Shown: one piece after another, positions 1-10,927 of the stretch
Numbering within the stretch: the stretch's first letter is position 1
Layout of the letters: every line of letters begins with the position of its first letter
The notes under the pieces: generated by a model
Told to the model about the DNA's origin: nothing
Databases searched by the model: none
What the model saw: the letters and a program-made list of their open reading frames with translations, nothing else
Assembly: GCA_021464245.1 (NCBI GenBank)
Contig: JADCRB010000090.1
Coordinates: forward strand, 860,008-924,007
Direction: 5' to 3'
Length of the DNA: 64,000 bases
Origin: Carallia brachiata
Taxonomy: Eukaryota; Streptophyta; Magnoliopsida; Malpighiales; Rhizophoraceae
Made by a program: the position numbers and the translations under genes

Positions 1-107
1 TCGAGGCAAATCTGGAGAAGGTCAGGCTTTTTTAATCTGTTTTCATTCATATTTGTTATATCCCACAATAGCTACCTGCAGAAATGAATTGATTGACGGG
101 TTAGCAG

Positions 108-326
108 GTTTCATCCCCGCTGTTGATCCTGCATGGAGCTGCTGATAAGTTAACAGATCCGCAGGTGAGCAAGTTTCTCTACGAGAAAGCCTCTAGTAAA
201 GACAAGACGTTGAAGTTGTATGAAGAGGGGTATCACGGCATTCTTGAAGGAGAACCTGGTGACACAGGCGAGACTGTCATTGATGATATTGTTGCATGGC
301 TTGATTTGCATTGTTCAATGAAGTGA
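108..326 (+). CDS. C-terminal exon of a monoacylglycerol lipase / caffeoylshikimate esterase-type alpha/beta hydrolase (partial)
   Basis: This is the last coding exon of a serine hydrolase that cleaves acyl esters such as monoacylglycerols. The rest of the gene lies left of the window. The exon follows a TTAGCAG acceptor at 101-107 and reads VSSPLLILHGAADKLTDP, the beta-strand and turn that carry the catalytic Asp (in HGAAD) in this family. It continues to YHGILEGEP, which carries the catalytic His, and ends at TGA 324-326. The Ser nucleophile (GxSxG) must be in an upstream exon. The spacing from Asp to His and the DIVAWLDLH tail match the plant MAGL-like family. Substrate cannot be told from this fragment. 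The family call is firm; the exact member (MAGL or CSE-like) is inference. Confidence 0.85.
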   Translation, partial: VSSPLLILHGAADKLTDPQVSKFLYEKASSKDKTLKLYEEGYHGILEGEPGDTGETVIDDIVAWLDLHCSMK

Positions 327-586
327 AATTTCATATGGGAGAGTACTTCACTGCATTGAATCATCATCTGCTTTATTCGTTCTTCGCATACTGCAATAAT
401 CTCCCTGCTGGGCTCATGTCCCTTTTTGCCTGATTAGTTGCCATTGTCTCTAGGTACCTTGGGTTTTTATGGATGTTGGTTATTGATTGTTACTAGGAGG
501 ATAGCTGAACCAGTTAGAGCAGTTCTGTTCAGAGTGCTAACCATGTACTGTTGTGTAACTGTAAGTGGAACCTTGCTAAGTTGGTG

Positions 587-592
587 AATAAA
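587..592 (+). promoter_or_regulatory. Poly(A) signal AATAAA of the hydrolase gene
   Basis: A canonical AATAAA lies 261 bases after the stop codon of the hydrolase exon. This is a normal 3' UTR distance for a plant gene, and the sequence turns AT-rich and non-coding just after it. Confidence 0.5.
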
Positions 593-610
593 TGAATGTT
601 AAAGCATTCT

Positions 611-1698
611 AACTGCAAAAATTTGTTTTTCTTTTCTCAAATCTCTTTCTTGGTTTCTCTTAATTACACGCTCTTTTGTCGCGAGACAAAGGCAAGTGAA
701 GTGTCATAATCACAAACTGTTGTGCTCATCTAAGCCATAATTTCTTATTAATAATTAATGGCTTGTCTTTCACTGAACTTAATAGGCCCTTTTGCCGTTC
801 CCGCTTGCGCTATTTGCGAAGGAATTCCTTTTTTGTGGGGGGAAGAAAAAAGCAACTCTTAGTACGAGTTAGGAGGCTAAATTCATCCTTCCTCAATTGG
901 AGGGCTGATGAGTGACGGCTCAATTGCAATCCAGAGCATTCGGCAGACATTTTGTTTAAAAAAAGATACATAATTAAGAAAAAAAAAAAAAAGTAAGATG
1001 AGAGACTAACACACTACAATCGATCGTCTTTTTTTACAATTTTTGTTGTTAAAAAACAACCGTCTGATTACCAATAAAAATGACGATTGCAATAAGTGGA
1101 CTCCTCATCTCACTCTTCTCATAGCCATATGATTAGAATCTGTTTGTTTTCTTGGGTGAGGATCTCCAGCTCTTAAAACTGAAAGACAGATGGCTGGCTA
1201 GTAGTGTAGCACACTAGATCCAAATTTCTTGAGGACTACCCCAAACAACTCTATCAATGGAAGAAGTAACGTGAAGAAATTGAACCTTTAAGTTTTTCCT
1301 TGAAATTTTGTACAGTGACTTTGCCAAAATCAAAAGGCAGTCGTCCCATTTATTTGTCTACTAAAAAGGTAAACCATAAAATTTTCGTCTTGCAATGCAA
1401 TAATAATTGGAACAAAAATTTTTAAGAAAAAAAAAACTTATTGTTAGTTCACCCTCTCTATGAAAATTATTGAAAACATCAATTGCTAGATTCAAAAACT
1501 ACAAAAAAAAAAAAAGTTGGGTCCTTTTTTTGGGATAAATCAGTATATTACTAAAGATTTATTAAAAGCAATAAACAAAAAATAATAACATTTGTATCAT
1601 CCAAAAAAGAAATAACTTAAATAATTTAGTTGATTAATCGAATCAAATCGAATTAAATTAAAAATGTTAATTAAGTAGGGAGAAATTCAACAGTGTTT
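611..1698. other. Intergenic, no gene seen
   Basis: AT-rich sequence with several poly(A) runs (near 980, 1428 and 1502) and no coding structure on either strand. The part after about 1700 is probably the promoter and 5' UTR of the IST1-like gene. Confidence 0.5.
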
Positions 1699-1922
1699 TT
1701 AGAATTTTAACTTAAATATATGATGATAATAATAGTAAATGAATAAATATCCATTTTTCTTAGCGATAAAAGAAGAAACATGAGAGCAGAGAAAGAAAGA
1801 ACATCCGTAGAGAGAAAGGGTGCAGGATTGACTACGTTTGATCACAAAAGAGAAAAGTTTTGAGCTTTGAATTATAGATAGCGAGAGACTATCGTGAATC
1901 TTCTCTGTTTGTTTAAGCATCA

Positions 1923-4900
1923 ATGTCACTCCTCAACCAACTCTTCAACAGAGGCGTTTTTGGTGCCAAATGGTCTCTCTCTCTCTCTCTCTCTCTCGCT
2001 CTTGTTCTTTTGAATTTCCGTTTTAATTTTTCCTTTTTTAATGATGGGGTTGGTTTAATGATCTGAACATGTCCCAGAATTTCAATTTTGTGTTTGGAAT
2101 CGTTTGGTTTGAAAGGTCAACCTGCAGTATCCACCTCAAGGTCGAAACTTTATGTTCAGTTATCTATGTGCATTTTAATCGTTTCTAAAGCTGAAACTCT
2201 CCGTTTTGTGAGATACCCAATACCCATTTGGGAATTTTGCTTGAAGGGTTGGTTATAGCTCAATTGTTTAGTACTAGGATTAGGTGCATTGGTATTGATT
2301 GATCTCGTTAATGGATGTACTGATTTATAGAAAAGATGCAATTTTTATCACTGTTTTCCCATTGTGATTATGTCGGTTCTGATAATTTTTAATCTTCTTT
2401 TATGCCCCGGAATTGAATATTGGCCTTTTATTGAGTTTTATTTGGATTATATTTTTCTTGAGAAGTTTTGGATGGTGGTATAAATTTTAATTCCATGACT
2501 TGGATTTTGCAGCAAAACAAGCCTGTCTTTGGCAATCTCACGCATCAAACTGTTGCAAAACAAGAGAGATTTGCAGCTCAAACACATGCGCAAGGAGATT
2601 GCGCAGTTTTTGCAGGCTGGCCAAGAAGCAATAGCTCGCATAAGGGTACCCTTTAACTATTTGATTATTGCTGTGAACTGCTAAATTGGGATTGTGATGA
2701 TTGAAGTTATGTGTTGTCATCTGTTGTTTGCTGCAATGCTTTCTTTTTCGTCAGGTTGAACATGTTATACGAGAAGGAAACATTTGTGCTGCTTATGATA
2801 TCTTGGAGCTGTTCTGCGAGTTTGTGCTTGCCCGTGTTCCAATTCTTGAAAATCAAAAGTAAGTTTGTGAACTGCAAGGATTTTCTGTGCTTAGGATATA
2901 GCATATAACTTTTTGTTTACCAAAACCTTTCTTAGCATTGGGAACTTAATAGTTACTCATAGAACTTATGTTGCGTTATATGCCTTAACTGCAACTATTG
3001 TGAATTCAATGCCATTATATATAACTACCTTCATAGAATGGGATATTAGTCTGTGACAATACACACTAATCGGCTTATAAAAACGAGCCTGGGGTGTTAA
3101 TTGCAACTATGATGAAAAGAAATAATTCTCCCACTTTGAAGTTGAGAAGCATGCAATAAAGGCTTCAGAATGCTTTTATTGTCTAGTAGAAGCAATAACA
3201 GGTATATACAGCAACATTCAAGCATCAGTTTGACGAGGGCCTTACAATAATTTACCATTTAAATGCAAGCAAAGCCCTTTACAGCATAATTTTATGAGAA
3301 CCAACTGTATCTCAGGCCAGTGATTCATATTCTTTTGAAATGTATGAATTTACAAATTTTTGATGAAGTTTCTGTGCGATATGGAATACTATCCTTGAGA
3401 TGACATCTTTTGAGTTGGCTTTCTGTTTTATTATTTTTCATGAAGTGAAGTCGTAAAAATTATATTTCATCAAAATTTTCTAACAAGTTAACTAGCACAG
3501 AAAAATAATCATTTCTTGTTCATGTAGTTGGTATGTATTTTTGGAAAGCTGATGGTTTAAATACACATGGACTTAAAACTTTGCTCCCTTGTGCCGGCGA
3601 TTATTTTAATCATACTTTTCTTTTAACAGGGACTGTCCAGCTGAATTACGAGAGGCAGTTGCCAGCATAATATTTGCTGCTCCTAGGTGTTCAGAAGTGC
3701 CTGATTTGCTGCAGATCAAGAATTTGTTTACCACAAAGTATGGGAAGGAATTTGTCATGGCTGCATCTGAGCTCCGCCCTGACTCTGGTGTCAACCGCAC
3801 AGTTAATTGGATTTGGGTTTCTTTAGATTTCTATAAGTGTGATATTTGTCAAGGTTACAAGATTTTACTGATTTTTCTTTCACTATACCTTGTTATGCAG
3901 ATCATTGAAAAGCTTTCAGTCAGTGCTCCGTCCGCAGAGACAAGGCTCAAGGTATTGAAAGAAATTGCACAAGAACACAATTTGGTGTGGGATTCCTCAT
4001 TTACGGAGGCTCAGCTTGGTAAAAAGCACGAAGATCTGCTGGTATGCTTGAAAAATTCATTTTTATTTTATATTCCTTTGATTTACGCATATTATAATCT
4101 TCAGACATAGCTTTTTTTTCCTTTGCTTTTCGTAATGGATAATTTCTTTCCTCATGTCCTTTTTATCAGTTTATGTTTCTTTAGTGCCTTATCTCTCCTG
4201 CTCTCCCTAGATTTAAAGATAGCATTTGAGATAAAAGTTGTAGTGCAGAGAATTTGAGCTTTATACGAAGATACATGTTACCCTTAAAAAGTGATAAAAA
4301 TAAAATTTTTTTGGTAAAACGTTCAAAGGAAAGGGGGTTGGGGGGAAGGACGATGGTTGTTTTGTATATTATTAGTATCTCTTTTTTGGTACTGTTCTTT
4401 CAAGGGTGGAGCTGGTGGAGTTGTTTTCAAAAGCAATGTATTATACAAGTTTCCTATACCAATTGTATGCATAAGTCATGGTTTAGGGATATCTACTTGT
4501 GCAAAAATAATGTGTGATATCTGGCCTAGCTTATATTTTTTACAATACAATTGAGGAAGTGTGAATCTCACTCATTAATTACGATTGGGCACAAACCCTT
4601 TTCACGAGTACCTTATGTACTTGAGACTTCTTTAGAGACACTTTATAGTGAGATAGGATATCACATCTTAATAATTTCGGTTTCAAAACATGATATAGGC
4701 TATAAAAGATCCAGAACAAGCTGGTTTTGCGGCTTATTGACTCATAAAGCCCCTATGTGTTGGTTTATGACGATGTTGGATGCTTCCCGGGTAGCCAACT
4801 AGAAGATTTTCTTCTCCTCATCTAGGGGGAGACCATTGTTATGCTGTAGACAAAACACTTTGAAGGTTTCCAGTAACTTCTTTGACTTAAAAGAACTATG

Positions 4901-5076
4901 CCATTGGTTGGGATGCAGTGATATTCTGTTATTATTTCGTTACATAAGCTTGCTAGCATTTAGAATCATCAGTGACCAGGTTGATAATTTTAGGTCAAGA
5001 TAAACACATCCAACCCACGGTTTTGGGGCTTGGGGAACTTTATGCTTCCTCCACCCTGCAGCTCCTTGCTCCACTG

Positions 5077-5110
<34 letters not shown>

Positions 5111-5690
5111 TATAGCTATTTTCATGCATTGTTCTTTGGTTGTGATTGAAATGTTAAAGATTGCTTGATAGTGCTGAGCCAAATGATGATATACTATCTT
5201 CAGATTTGCAAGGTCGTGTAAACTTTGTGGTTTGTTGTTGTGTAAAAGGTCATTGTTTTCCATTTAAAGGTAATGGCTTGAAATTTATGTATATCCCCAG
5301 GGTGGATCGAAGCAAATTGTGGTTGAAGCTCCGCTTTCTTTGCCTCCCACGGAGCAGAGAGCCCATAAATCTTTGTCTTCAAATGGAGAAACTCCTAATA
5401 GTGATTCAGGTGACAAAACAAATATCTCAACTTCTTCAATCCCCAACCTCTTATGTTATATTCCAGTGGTGGATACTAATGATACTGAACCATCCCTTGG
5501 AAAACATAATGTAGGACTAGTTACTGATGTCACGCAGCAGAAACAATCAGAGCTATCAGATGTCTTAGAAAGAGCTCAAGCTGCCATTGCCTCTGCCAAC
5601 CGGGCAACTGCAGTAGCTCGTGCTGCTGCTGAGCTAGTTAATGCTAACTTTGCATCATCACTGAAGTTAGAAGAACAGAAGTCCAAGTAA
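1923..5690 (+). CDS. IST1-like protein (regulator of Vps4 / ESCRT-III pathway)
   Basis: Coding exons are 1923-1972, 2513-2645, 2755-2858, 3630-3801, 3901-4041 and 5301-5690; phases join to give 329 residues. The protein starts MSLLNQLFNRGVFGAKC and holds the IST1 domain over residues 10-200, with helix motifs RIKLLQNKRD, KHMRKEIAQFL, ARIRVEHVIREGN and KDCPAELREAVASIIFAAPR. IST1 proteins bind ESCRT-III and the AAA ATPase Vps4/SKD1 at endosomes and tune sorting into multivesicular bodies. The C-terminal exon is low-complexity, ending in an Ala-rich helix (ERAQAAIASANRATAVARAA) seen in one plant IST1-like subgroup. Joining exon 5 straight to 5301 gives HEDLLGGSKQI, the arrangement I recall for the Arabidopsis relatives. 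An optional exon ending 5217 is discussed in the findings. The 1259-base last intron holds a CT microsatellite. Start chosen because the N-terminus is conserved. Confidence 0.93.
1974..1997 (+). repeat. (TC)12 microsatellite at the 5' end of IST1-like intron 1
   Basis: An uninterrupted TC tract begins inside the GT donor of intron 1 (GT at 1973-1974), so the 5' splice site is itself the edge of a simple repeat. Confidence 0.9.
5079..5107 (+). repeat. (CT)n microsatellite in the last IST1-like intron
   Basis: About 14 CT units lie about 190 bases upstream of the final coding exon. It could act as extra polypyrimidine for the acceptor at 5300 or for the optional exon near 5160; that is inference. 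Confidence 0.9.
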
Positions 5691-6786
5691 TTATTGAAAG
5701 ATCAGCTTTCAATGATGAGGTCATATTCTTGTCATTTTATTCCGGAGATATCAGTGTCACTGAAGAAGGATGTGAATCGAAACAAAGATAAAGAACATAT
5801 ACACTATAACATGGTAAATGCTAGGTAATGAAATCTGAAAATTCATGTCAAGACTGTTGGTGATGTTTTTACATTGCACTCAACTGCATCCAGAACGTCC
5901 GTGAAGAGCATACTAAAATGACAACAGTCGTAATGTTGGAGAATTGAGAACCTCTCTTCTCTGCATTATCTATTTATCCGCAATTGTAGAGTCGTAAGCC
6001 ATTCACGGTCTTTGAATGAAGATACGCCGTTGGCAGGCGAGCATCTAGCTGCTCTGAAACTAGTTCTAAGGATGCTTTCATGTCGGCATCTAATTTTCTA
6101 ATCACGGGTTTCTTATGTTTGTGAATATGATATAATGTGTATTAATCTTTTCTATGGTTGCCTCGGTTTCCTGGTGATTGTGCAGCTATAATTCTGTGTG
6201 TTTAGCCAAAAATTAAAAAGCAACAAGGGATTTGCCTATACTGCCCTCGTTTCTGAGCTCAAATTGTGTTCTTTCATAAGGGCCTGCCGATTCCTTTCTC
6301 TTGTTTTTTTTCCCCTTATTCTTTCTCCGTAACATGGTTGCTGGCAAGAATTTTCATAGTTAGGCTAGCAAGCCCTCAAAGACTGGTTTATAAGGAAGCC
6401 AATGCAGCCATAAAATTGATTGAGGGAGCGTAATAGTAAGAGTGGACATAAATTCCTTCTACTGCAAGTAAAGATTGGGGGCTAAAAATGAACCATTATC
6501 GAAGAGAGGAAAACAAGCTCCCCGGATTGAAAGATTGAAAGACAAAAACCGGCAAAAGCATCCAAATAGAAAGGCGACACAGTAGTCTACTGTGAGTCTG
6601 TGTCAGAGCATATGGACCTGAATCACCTGCTGAAAGGGGATGTTAGTGCCAGATCAAATGCAACATTCAGGCCCCTACAAAAGTTAGTTTGAAACTCAAG
6701 CTGGCACCTCCTTGGCCAAAGGTTTAGTTGGTTACTTGGTAGCTATGTGCGCTTATTTTCACAGCAACGCTCACTGATGCAAGCAA
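5691..6786 (+). other. IST1-like 3' UTR, then intergenic
   Basis: The first 400-450 bases after the stop are probably 3' UTR. Beyond about 6200 there are short unrelated ORFs but no recognisable protein. I see no RNA gene. Confidence 0.4.
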
Positions 6787-6926
6787 GTGGGAGGCTCACT
6801 TTTGATGCAAGCAAGTTTGCTATTAGCAGAGAAAAAGTTGTGTCATTTCATTGATGTCAAGTTCCATGCTTTCTGTTTTAAAAGACTTAACTAGTTCTTT
6901 TCCATGCTCGTTGATGAATCTAGCTT
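6787..6926 (+). repeat. Copy A of a ~135-bp direct repeat (partner at 9091-9222)
   Basis: From GGCTCACTTTTGATGCAAGC through TTCTTTTCCATGCTCGTTGA this segment matches 9091-9222 at close to 90% by eye, with two small indels. The partner lies in intron 1 of the RRP41L remnant, so a piece of that gene's intron appears to be duplicated about 2.3 kb upstream. Confidence 0.85.
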
Positions 6927-7780
6927 CTAATCTTCATAACTGCCCATTGAGTGACTGGTGATTCTTCTAGACATTTTATATCAAGTTGTTTATTTTGCCA
7001 AAATTTCTTTGCGGTTCGTACAAATTTTAATTTACCATAACTGACACGTTCATATTAATTATGTCATATCATTTAAAATAATCTTTTAGACTATCAAGTT
7101 AATTCATGAATACAGTTGAGATTTAAAGTATAATAATAGACAGGTGCGTCTAATTTGGCCCTCTTAGTAACATCATGGTAGTCTAAATAACCATGCTGAA
7201 GTGAGTGTCCAGGGAATCTATTATTTTTACCAAATTCATTCCCCCTCTCAAGCAAATCAAAAATTAGGTTTCTATGCTAGGGTGTAGGAGGTGTTGTAGG
7301 GGTATAATGGTAGTCTGTGGATTTCTAGACTCACCTGCAATTTGACAATGTGAATATTTCTTTTTGGGGGGGGGGGGGGAATTTAACAGTTGATCTAAGT
7401 GTAACATGATTTAAGGGTATGTGCGAAATAGATTAAAAAAAACTTAGGATTAGAGTTTTTTTATAAAAAAAAAAAATACAACATCAGTTCATATAAATCA
7501 TCGTATTTGTAAGTTGAGGGCATATTAGATCCACTCCAAAATAAAAAACGATTGAAAATTTGAATCAAATTTGAGGTGTGTGAAATTATAAGCGTTGATT
7601 TCGTATGGAAAATCGGACAAGAACAAAAAAAAGGTTAAGTTTAATAATAACATGTAGAAGTGCGGAATAAGTGAAAGGCTGACCCTCATTTTATATGATG
7701 GATTAGTAGAAGTATATACTTTACTCCCAACATTTTTTTGTAACTATCATAGGCACATTGAATAAGGTGGATTAATTATT
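6927..7780. other. Intergenic, no gene seen
   Basis: AT-rich, with a 14-base G run at 7366-7379 and poly(A) runs near 7460. No coding signal. Confidence 0.5.
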
Positions 7781-7820
7781 ATTATTATAATATATTGTAA
7801 ATTGTAAAAGTCACCAATAA

Positions 7821-7879
7821 TCTGCTATAAAAGGCGGTGGTCCCTCTTAGCAGCTTCGAATTCGAGTCTTAGCGGTAGA
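7821..7879 (+). repeat. Degenerate tRNA-like unit, copy 1
   Basis: This carries a worn T-arm (AATTCGAGTCTT) and an acceptor-like start TCTGCTA. Its flanks (an ATTATTATAATATATTGTAAATTG block before, a CT tract near 7943 after) are the same as those of the better unit at 8081-8162, so the two are tandem copies of one larger repeat about 250 bases long. Confidence 0.5.
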
Positions 7880-8080
7880 AAGATTTTTTAATTTTGGATT
7901 TAAGCCAAGAAAATATTATAATTTGTATTATTTTTGTTGTATCTCTCTCTCTCTCTTTTTTGTAATTAAAAATAACACTATTCTTTTTCACTGGACCAGG
8001 GACACATTTTTTCGCGAAAGTAGTGAACTGGGTTCATTATTACTATAATATATATTATAAATTGCCAAAGTTAACGACAA

Positions 8081-8162
8081 TCCGCTGTAGCACAATTTCC
8101 AAACGGACAATTGAATGGTCGGTCTCTCTCCGGGGGCTCCGGGTTCGAGTCCCGGCGGCGGA
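8081..8162 (+). repeat. tRNA-like unit, copy 2 (SINE head or tRNA pseudogene)
   Basis: The ends pair as a complete 7-bp acceptor stem (TCCGCTG with CGGCGGA, one G-T pair). The T-arm CCGGG-TTCGAGT-CCCGG is perfect and holds an exact B box GGTTCGAGTCC. The D-arm to anticodon region is too long (82 bases in total), and the anticodon loop TCTCTCT lacks the usual T33. It is therefore a tRNA-derived repeat, closest in form to plant tRNA-Glu, and not a working tRNA gene. Folding was by hand. Confidence 0.55.
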
Positions 8163-8631
8163 AAACATTTTTCCTTTTTTTGTTCCTTTTTGTTTTAAGC
8201 GAAAATAATATTTTTATCTCTCTCTCTCTTGCTCTCTATCTCTTTTTTTTTTCAGAGGTTTTTAAGTAATTAAAAAAAAACAGGGAACGGAGGTAGATCG
8301 GAGGTTGGGGTTCTGTCTGGACAGGTTTCGGTGGTCGTCGGGGACGAAGGACGCAGCGGCGGGGAGCGTCGGCAAGAAGGGCATGCATTTTACCCAAAAA
8401 AAAAAAGAAAAAAGGATTCAAATGCCAGTAAAACGACACCGTATATAATTTAGACTGAAAAGAACAACCGCGCCACGAAGTAGTTCCTTTTCCCCCTTGT
8501 ACATACACACAGCACACAGCATGGCATTGAAGCCCGGAGCAGCTCCGACCACCTACTCGCCGGCCCTCCATTGGGTCCGACCCGACGGCCGGAGCTTCCA
8601 TCAGTGCTGCCGTAAATCTATGCATTTTTTT

Positions 8632-8900
8632 TAACATATAAAAATATCATAAATTTTATGTAAAATAATAAATTTAGTATTAACTTTAAAAAGTAACATT
8701 TTATTTATATTTAAATTTTGTTATAGTAAATTTAATATGTAAAGAATCTATTAATTTCGATAATAAATTTATAAAAATATATCTATTTTGATAATATTAT
8801 AATAATATAATATAATGTTACATTATCGAAATACTACTTTTTAAAGTTGACGATAAATTTATTAATTTAAATAAAATTAATAATATTTTTGTATATATAT
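8632..8900. mobile_element. AT-rich inverted-repeat MITE in RRP41L intron 1
   Basis: It starts TAACATATAAAAATATCATA and ends with the near-inverse (..ATTAATAATATTTTTGTATAT). The same left end and interior words (TTTCGATAA, TAATAAATTTA) recur at 28378-28702, so this is a dispersed family. It sits 20 bases after the exon 1 donor. Confidence 0.7.
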
Positions 8901-9090
8901 ATATATATATTTTTTGTAACTTTTCTATTCTTTTGTTTTTTATTGTTTCAATGACTGATGAACGTTGATGATCTCTTTGGCTGTAACATTTGTCATTGAA
9001 GATCAGCAGCAAGTTTCACTATTTATTTTGATAGTGGTAAACTGACCTTCTTTTAAAAAAAAGAAAAAATGTAAGATTGATAGGTTAAAA

Positions 9091-9222
9091 GTGGGGGGCT
9101 CACTTTTGATGCAAGCAGGTTTGCTATTAGCAGAGAAAAATTGTCATTTCATTGATGTCAAGTGCCACGCCTTCCGTTTTAAAATACGTAGTTCTTTTCC
9201 ATACTCATTGATGAATATAGCT
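9091..9222 (+). repeat. Copy B of the ~135-bp direct repeat (in RRP41L intron 1)
   Basis: Matches 6787-6926. It ends about 45 bases before the intron 1 acceptor at 9267 and includes a short local duplication of TTTTCCATACTCATTGATG at 9196-9240. Confidence 0.85.
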
Positions 9223-9918
9223 TTTCCATACTCATTGATGGAATGCTAAGTTGTTTTTTACCTGTAGTTTTCAGGACTGGTGCTGTGAATGCTGCGGCGG
9301 GTTCTGCTTATGCTGAGTTTGGGAATACCAAAGTCGTCGCGTCCGTGTGAGTATATATTGTCATTCTGTATAGTATGCTTTTCTTCATTGCGTCTGTGTG
9401 AGTATGTATTCTCATTGTGTATGGGTACAGGGTATTTTTTCTTGTTCTTTTTTTCTTTTATTTATTTCTTTTTACTTTCTACCTTTGAGAACATTGGCAG
9501 AATTGAGAAGCTTGAGTTCATGGTATATCTTATGACATGCTCATTTGGCAGGTTAGTACATAAAATCCTGTTTTACGTTTTGCTGGTCTTTCTTGGTTCA
9601 GTTTCGGGCCCAGGGAAAGTAGGAAAGCAATGATGTATAGTGATGCGGGCCGACTAAATTGCAATGCTAGTTATACAACCTTTGGTACCCCAATTCGTGG
9701 ACAGGTATAAAGAGATTCATCAAACACAATACATTCAGTTTAAGCCTTCTATTCCTTGTCAGTTATTAGATCTGATGTCTGAAGCCCTTGTCGTCAGGGA
9801 TCGGATCACAAAGAGTTTTCCTCAATGCTTCATAAAGCTTTGGAAGGTGCAATAATTTTGGAAACTTTCCCCAAGACAACAGTAGATGTTTTTGCATTGG
9901 TGTTGGAATCTGGTGGCA

Positions 9919-10927
9919 GTAAGTTGCAGCTTCAGAATAAGACCTTCGTCCGTTTCTAGCATAGAACAATGGAGGCATGATAAGTACATGCAGATTTGGC
10001 TGGAAACTACAGATATCCAAATCAAACTCAAACAAACACATTTGCAATACTTAATTTTGTGATCATCAAAAGTCAATATAAAACTGGTTCTAACACCTAC
10101 ATAACAAGGTTCTATAGTGTGTTCAAAAGTCATTTCCACATGCGAAAAATTTTCAAGCTCGGATTAGTTTCTTATTTTTGCTCGTATTAATAAATATCTA
10201 ATAGTACTCCTTGTGTACAAGCCATTTGGGTTATTAAGAGTAAAGGTAAAAATTAGACAAAAATGAACCTTGAGTTTCAACTGTTAAGAGCTTAAGCATC
10301 TGTTTTAAGTTCAAACTTCAAACTACTCGGTGAAAAACAAGAGATGCAGGTGATTGTTGTTTAGAATTGTTATTCGTTAACGAACATGGGGGTATCCCAC
10401 TCTTCCATCTTTGCTTCAATTCTATCCCACTCTGCTAAATATCATGGTGACAAAACAAGAGGAGATGGAAAAAGCCTAAGGGGACATTGTCATGGTCAGC
10501 ATGGCTTGTGACAGAACAAGGAATGAAGTTATAATATCGGGGCTACTTATAGAACCAAAAGTTGTGGCTACTCTAGAGTAGGCCTTTGAACTTCATTAAT
10601 TAGGTGTAGCAAGGTTCAGATTGTCGACAGGTTTTTTTTTTAACTCTTTTCACAGTCGTAGATCGATAGAGAGCAGGAATTGCATCGACACCTCTGGAGG
10701 TTGAAACTTGGTAATATGACTTCCAGGTGTGTATTGTGACCACTCAAAGCACTAGACCAACTTGCAAGTTAACTCATCCAGTTGGAATGGTTATGATGAA
10801 GAATCTACAGAATAACAGGCATTCAAGTCACCTTTACCCTGGGAAGCCTCAAGTGGTAGATCCTTTTTGGAGACTCCCTCAATAAGCCTCATATCCATTT
10901 TGGAGACTCCATATTTTTTTTTTTTTA
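9919..10927. other. Intergenic after the RRP41L break, no gene seen
   Basis: Searched by eye in all frames for the missing RRP41L exons; none found. Short ORFs on both strands here have no recognisable domain. Confidence 0.5.

Larger units (their letters stand above)
8521..9918 (+). pseudogene. RRP41L: RRP41-like exosome subunit, 5' half only (truncated)
   Basis: Four exons in phase: 8521-8611, 9268-9346, 9602-9704 and 9798-9918, coding 131 residues. They read MALKPGAAPTTYSPALHW..RPDGRSFHQC, RTGAVNAAAGSAYAEFGNTK, FGPRESRKAMMYSDAGRLNC, and SDHKEFSSMLHKALEG to DVFALVLESGG. These are the first half of the RNase PH fold of RRP41L, a core subunit homologue of the RNA exosome that degrades mRNA in the cytosol. 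Full-length plant relatives are about twice as long. The expected next exon (ISCASLALADAGI region) is absent from the following several kilobases, although exon 4 ends with a normal donor GTAAGT at 9919. Exon 1 ends HQCC and joins LFRTG, shorter than the usual HQCRPAFFRTG. I call it a 3'-truncated remnant; no internal stop is present, so a short transcript remains possible. Confidence 0.8.

Noticed and set aside
4042..5154. Extra exons within the long IST1-like intron
   Set aside because: Several open stretches exist, but none has both a phase-compatible acceptor and donor or any family similarity.
8081..8162. Functional tRNA gene
   Set aside because: The acceptor and T-arm are good, but the D-arm region is about 12 bases too long and the anticodon loop lacks T33, so I list it as a repeat.
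8236..8637. 133-codon minus-strand ORF
   Set aside because: It is the antisense of RRP41L exon 1 and its leader; the plus strand gives the recognisable protein.
9289..9633. 114-codon plus-strand ORF
   Set aside because: It runs out of frame through RRP41L exon 2 and an intron, with Phe/Leu low complexity.
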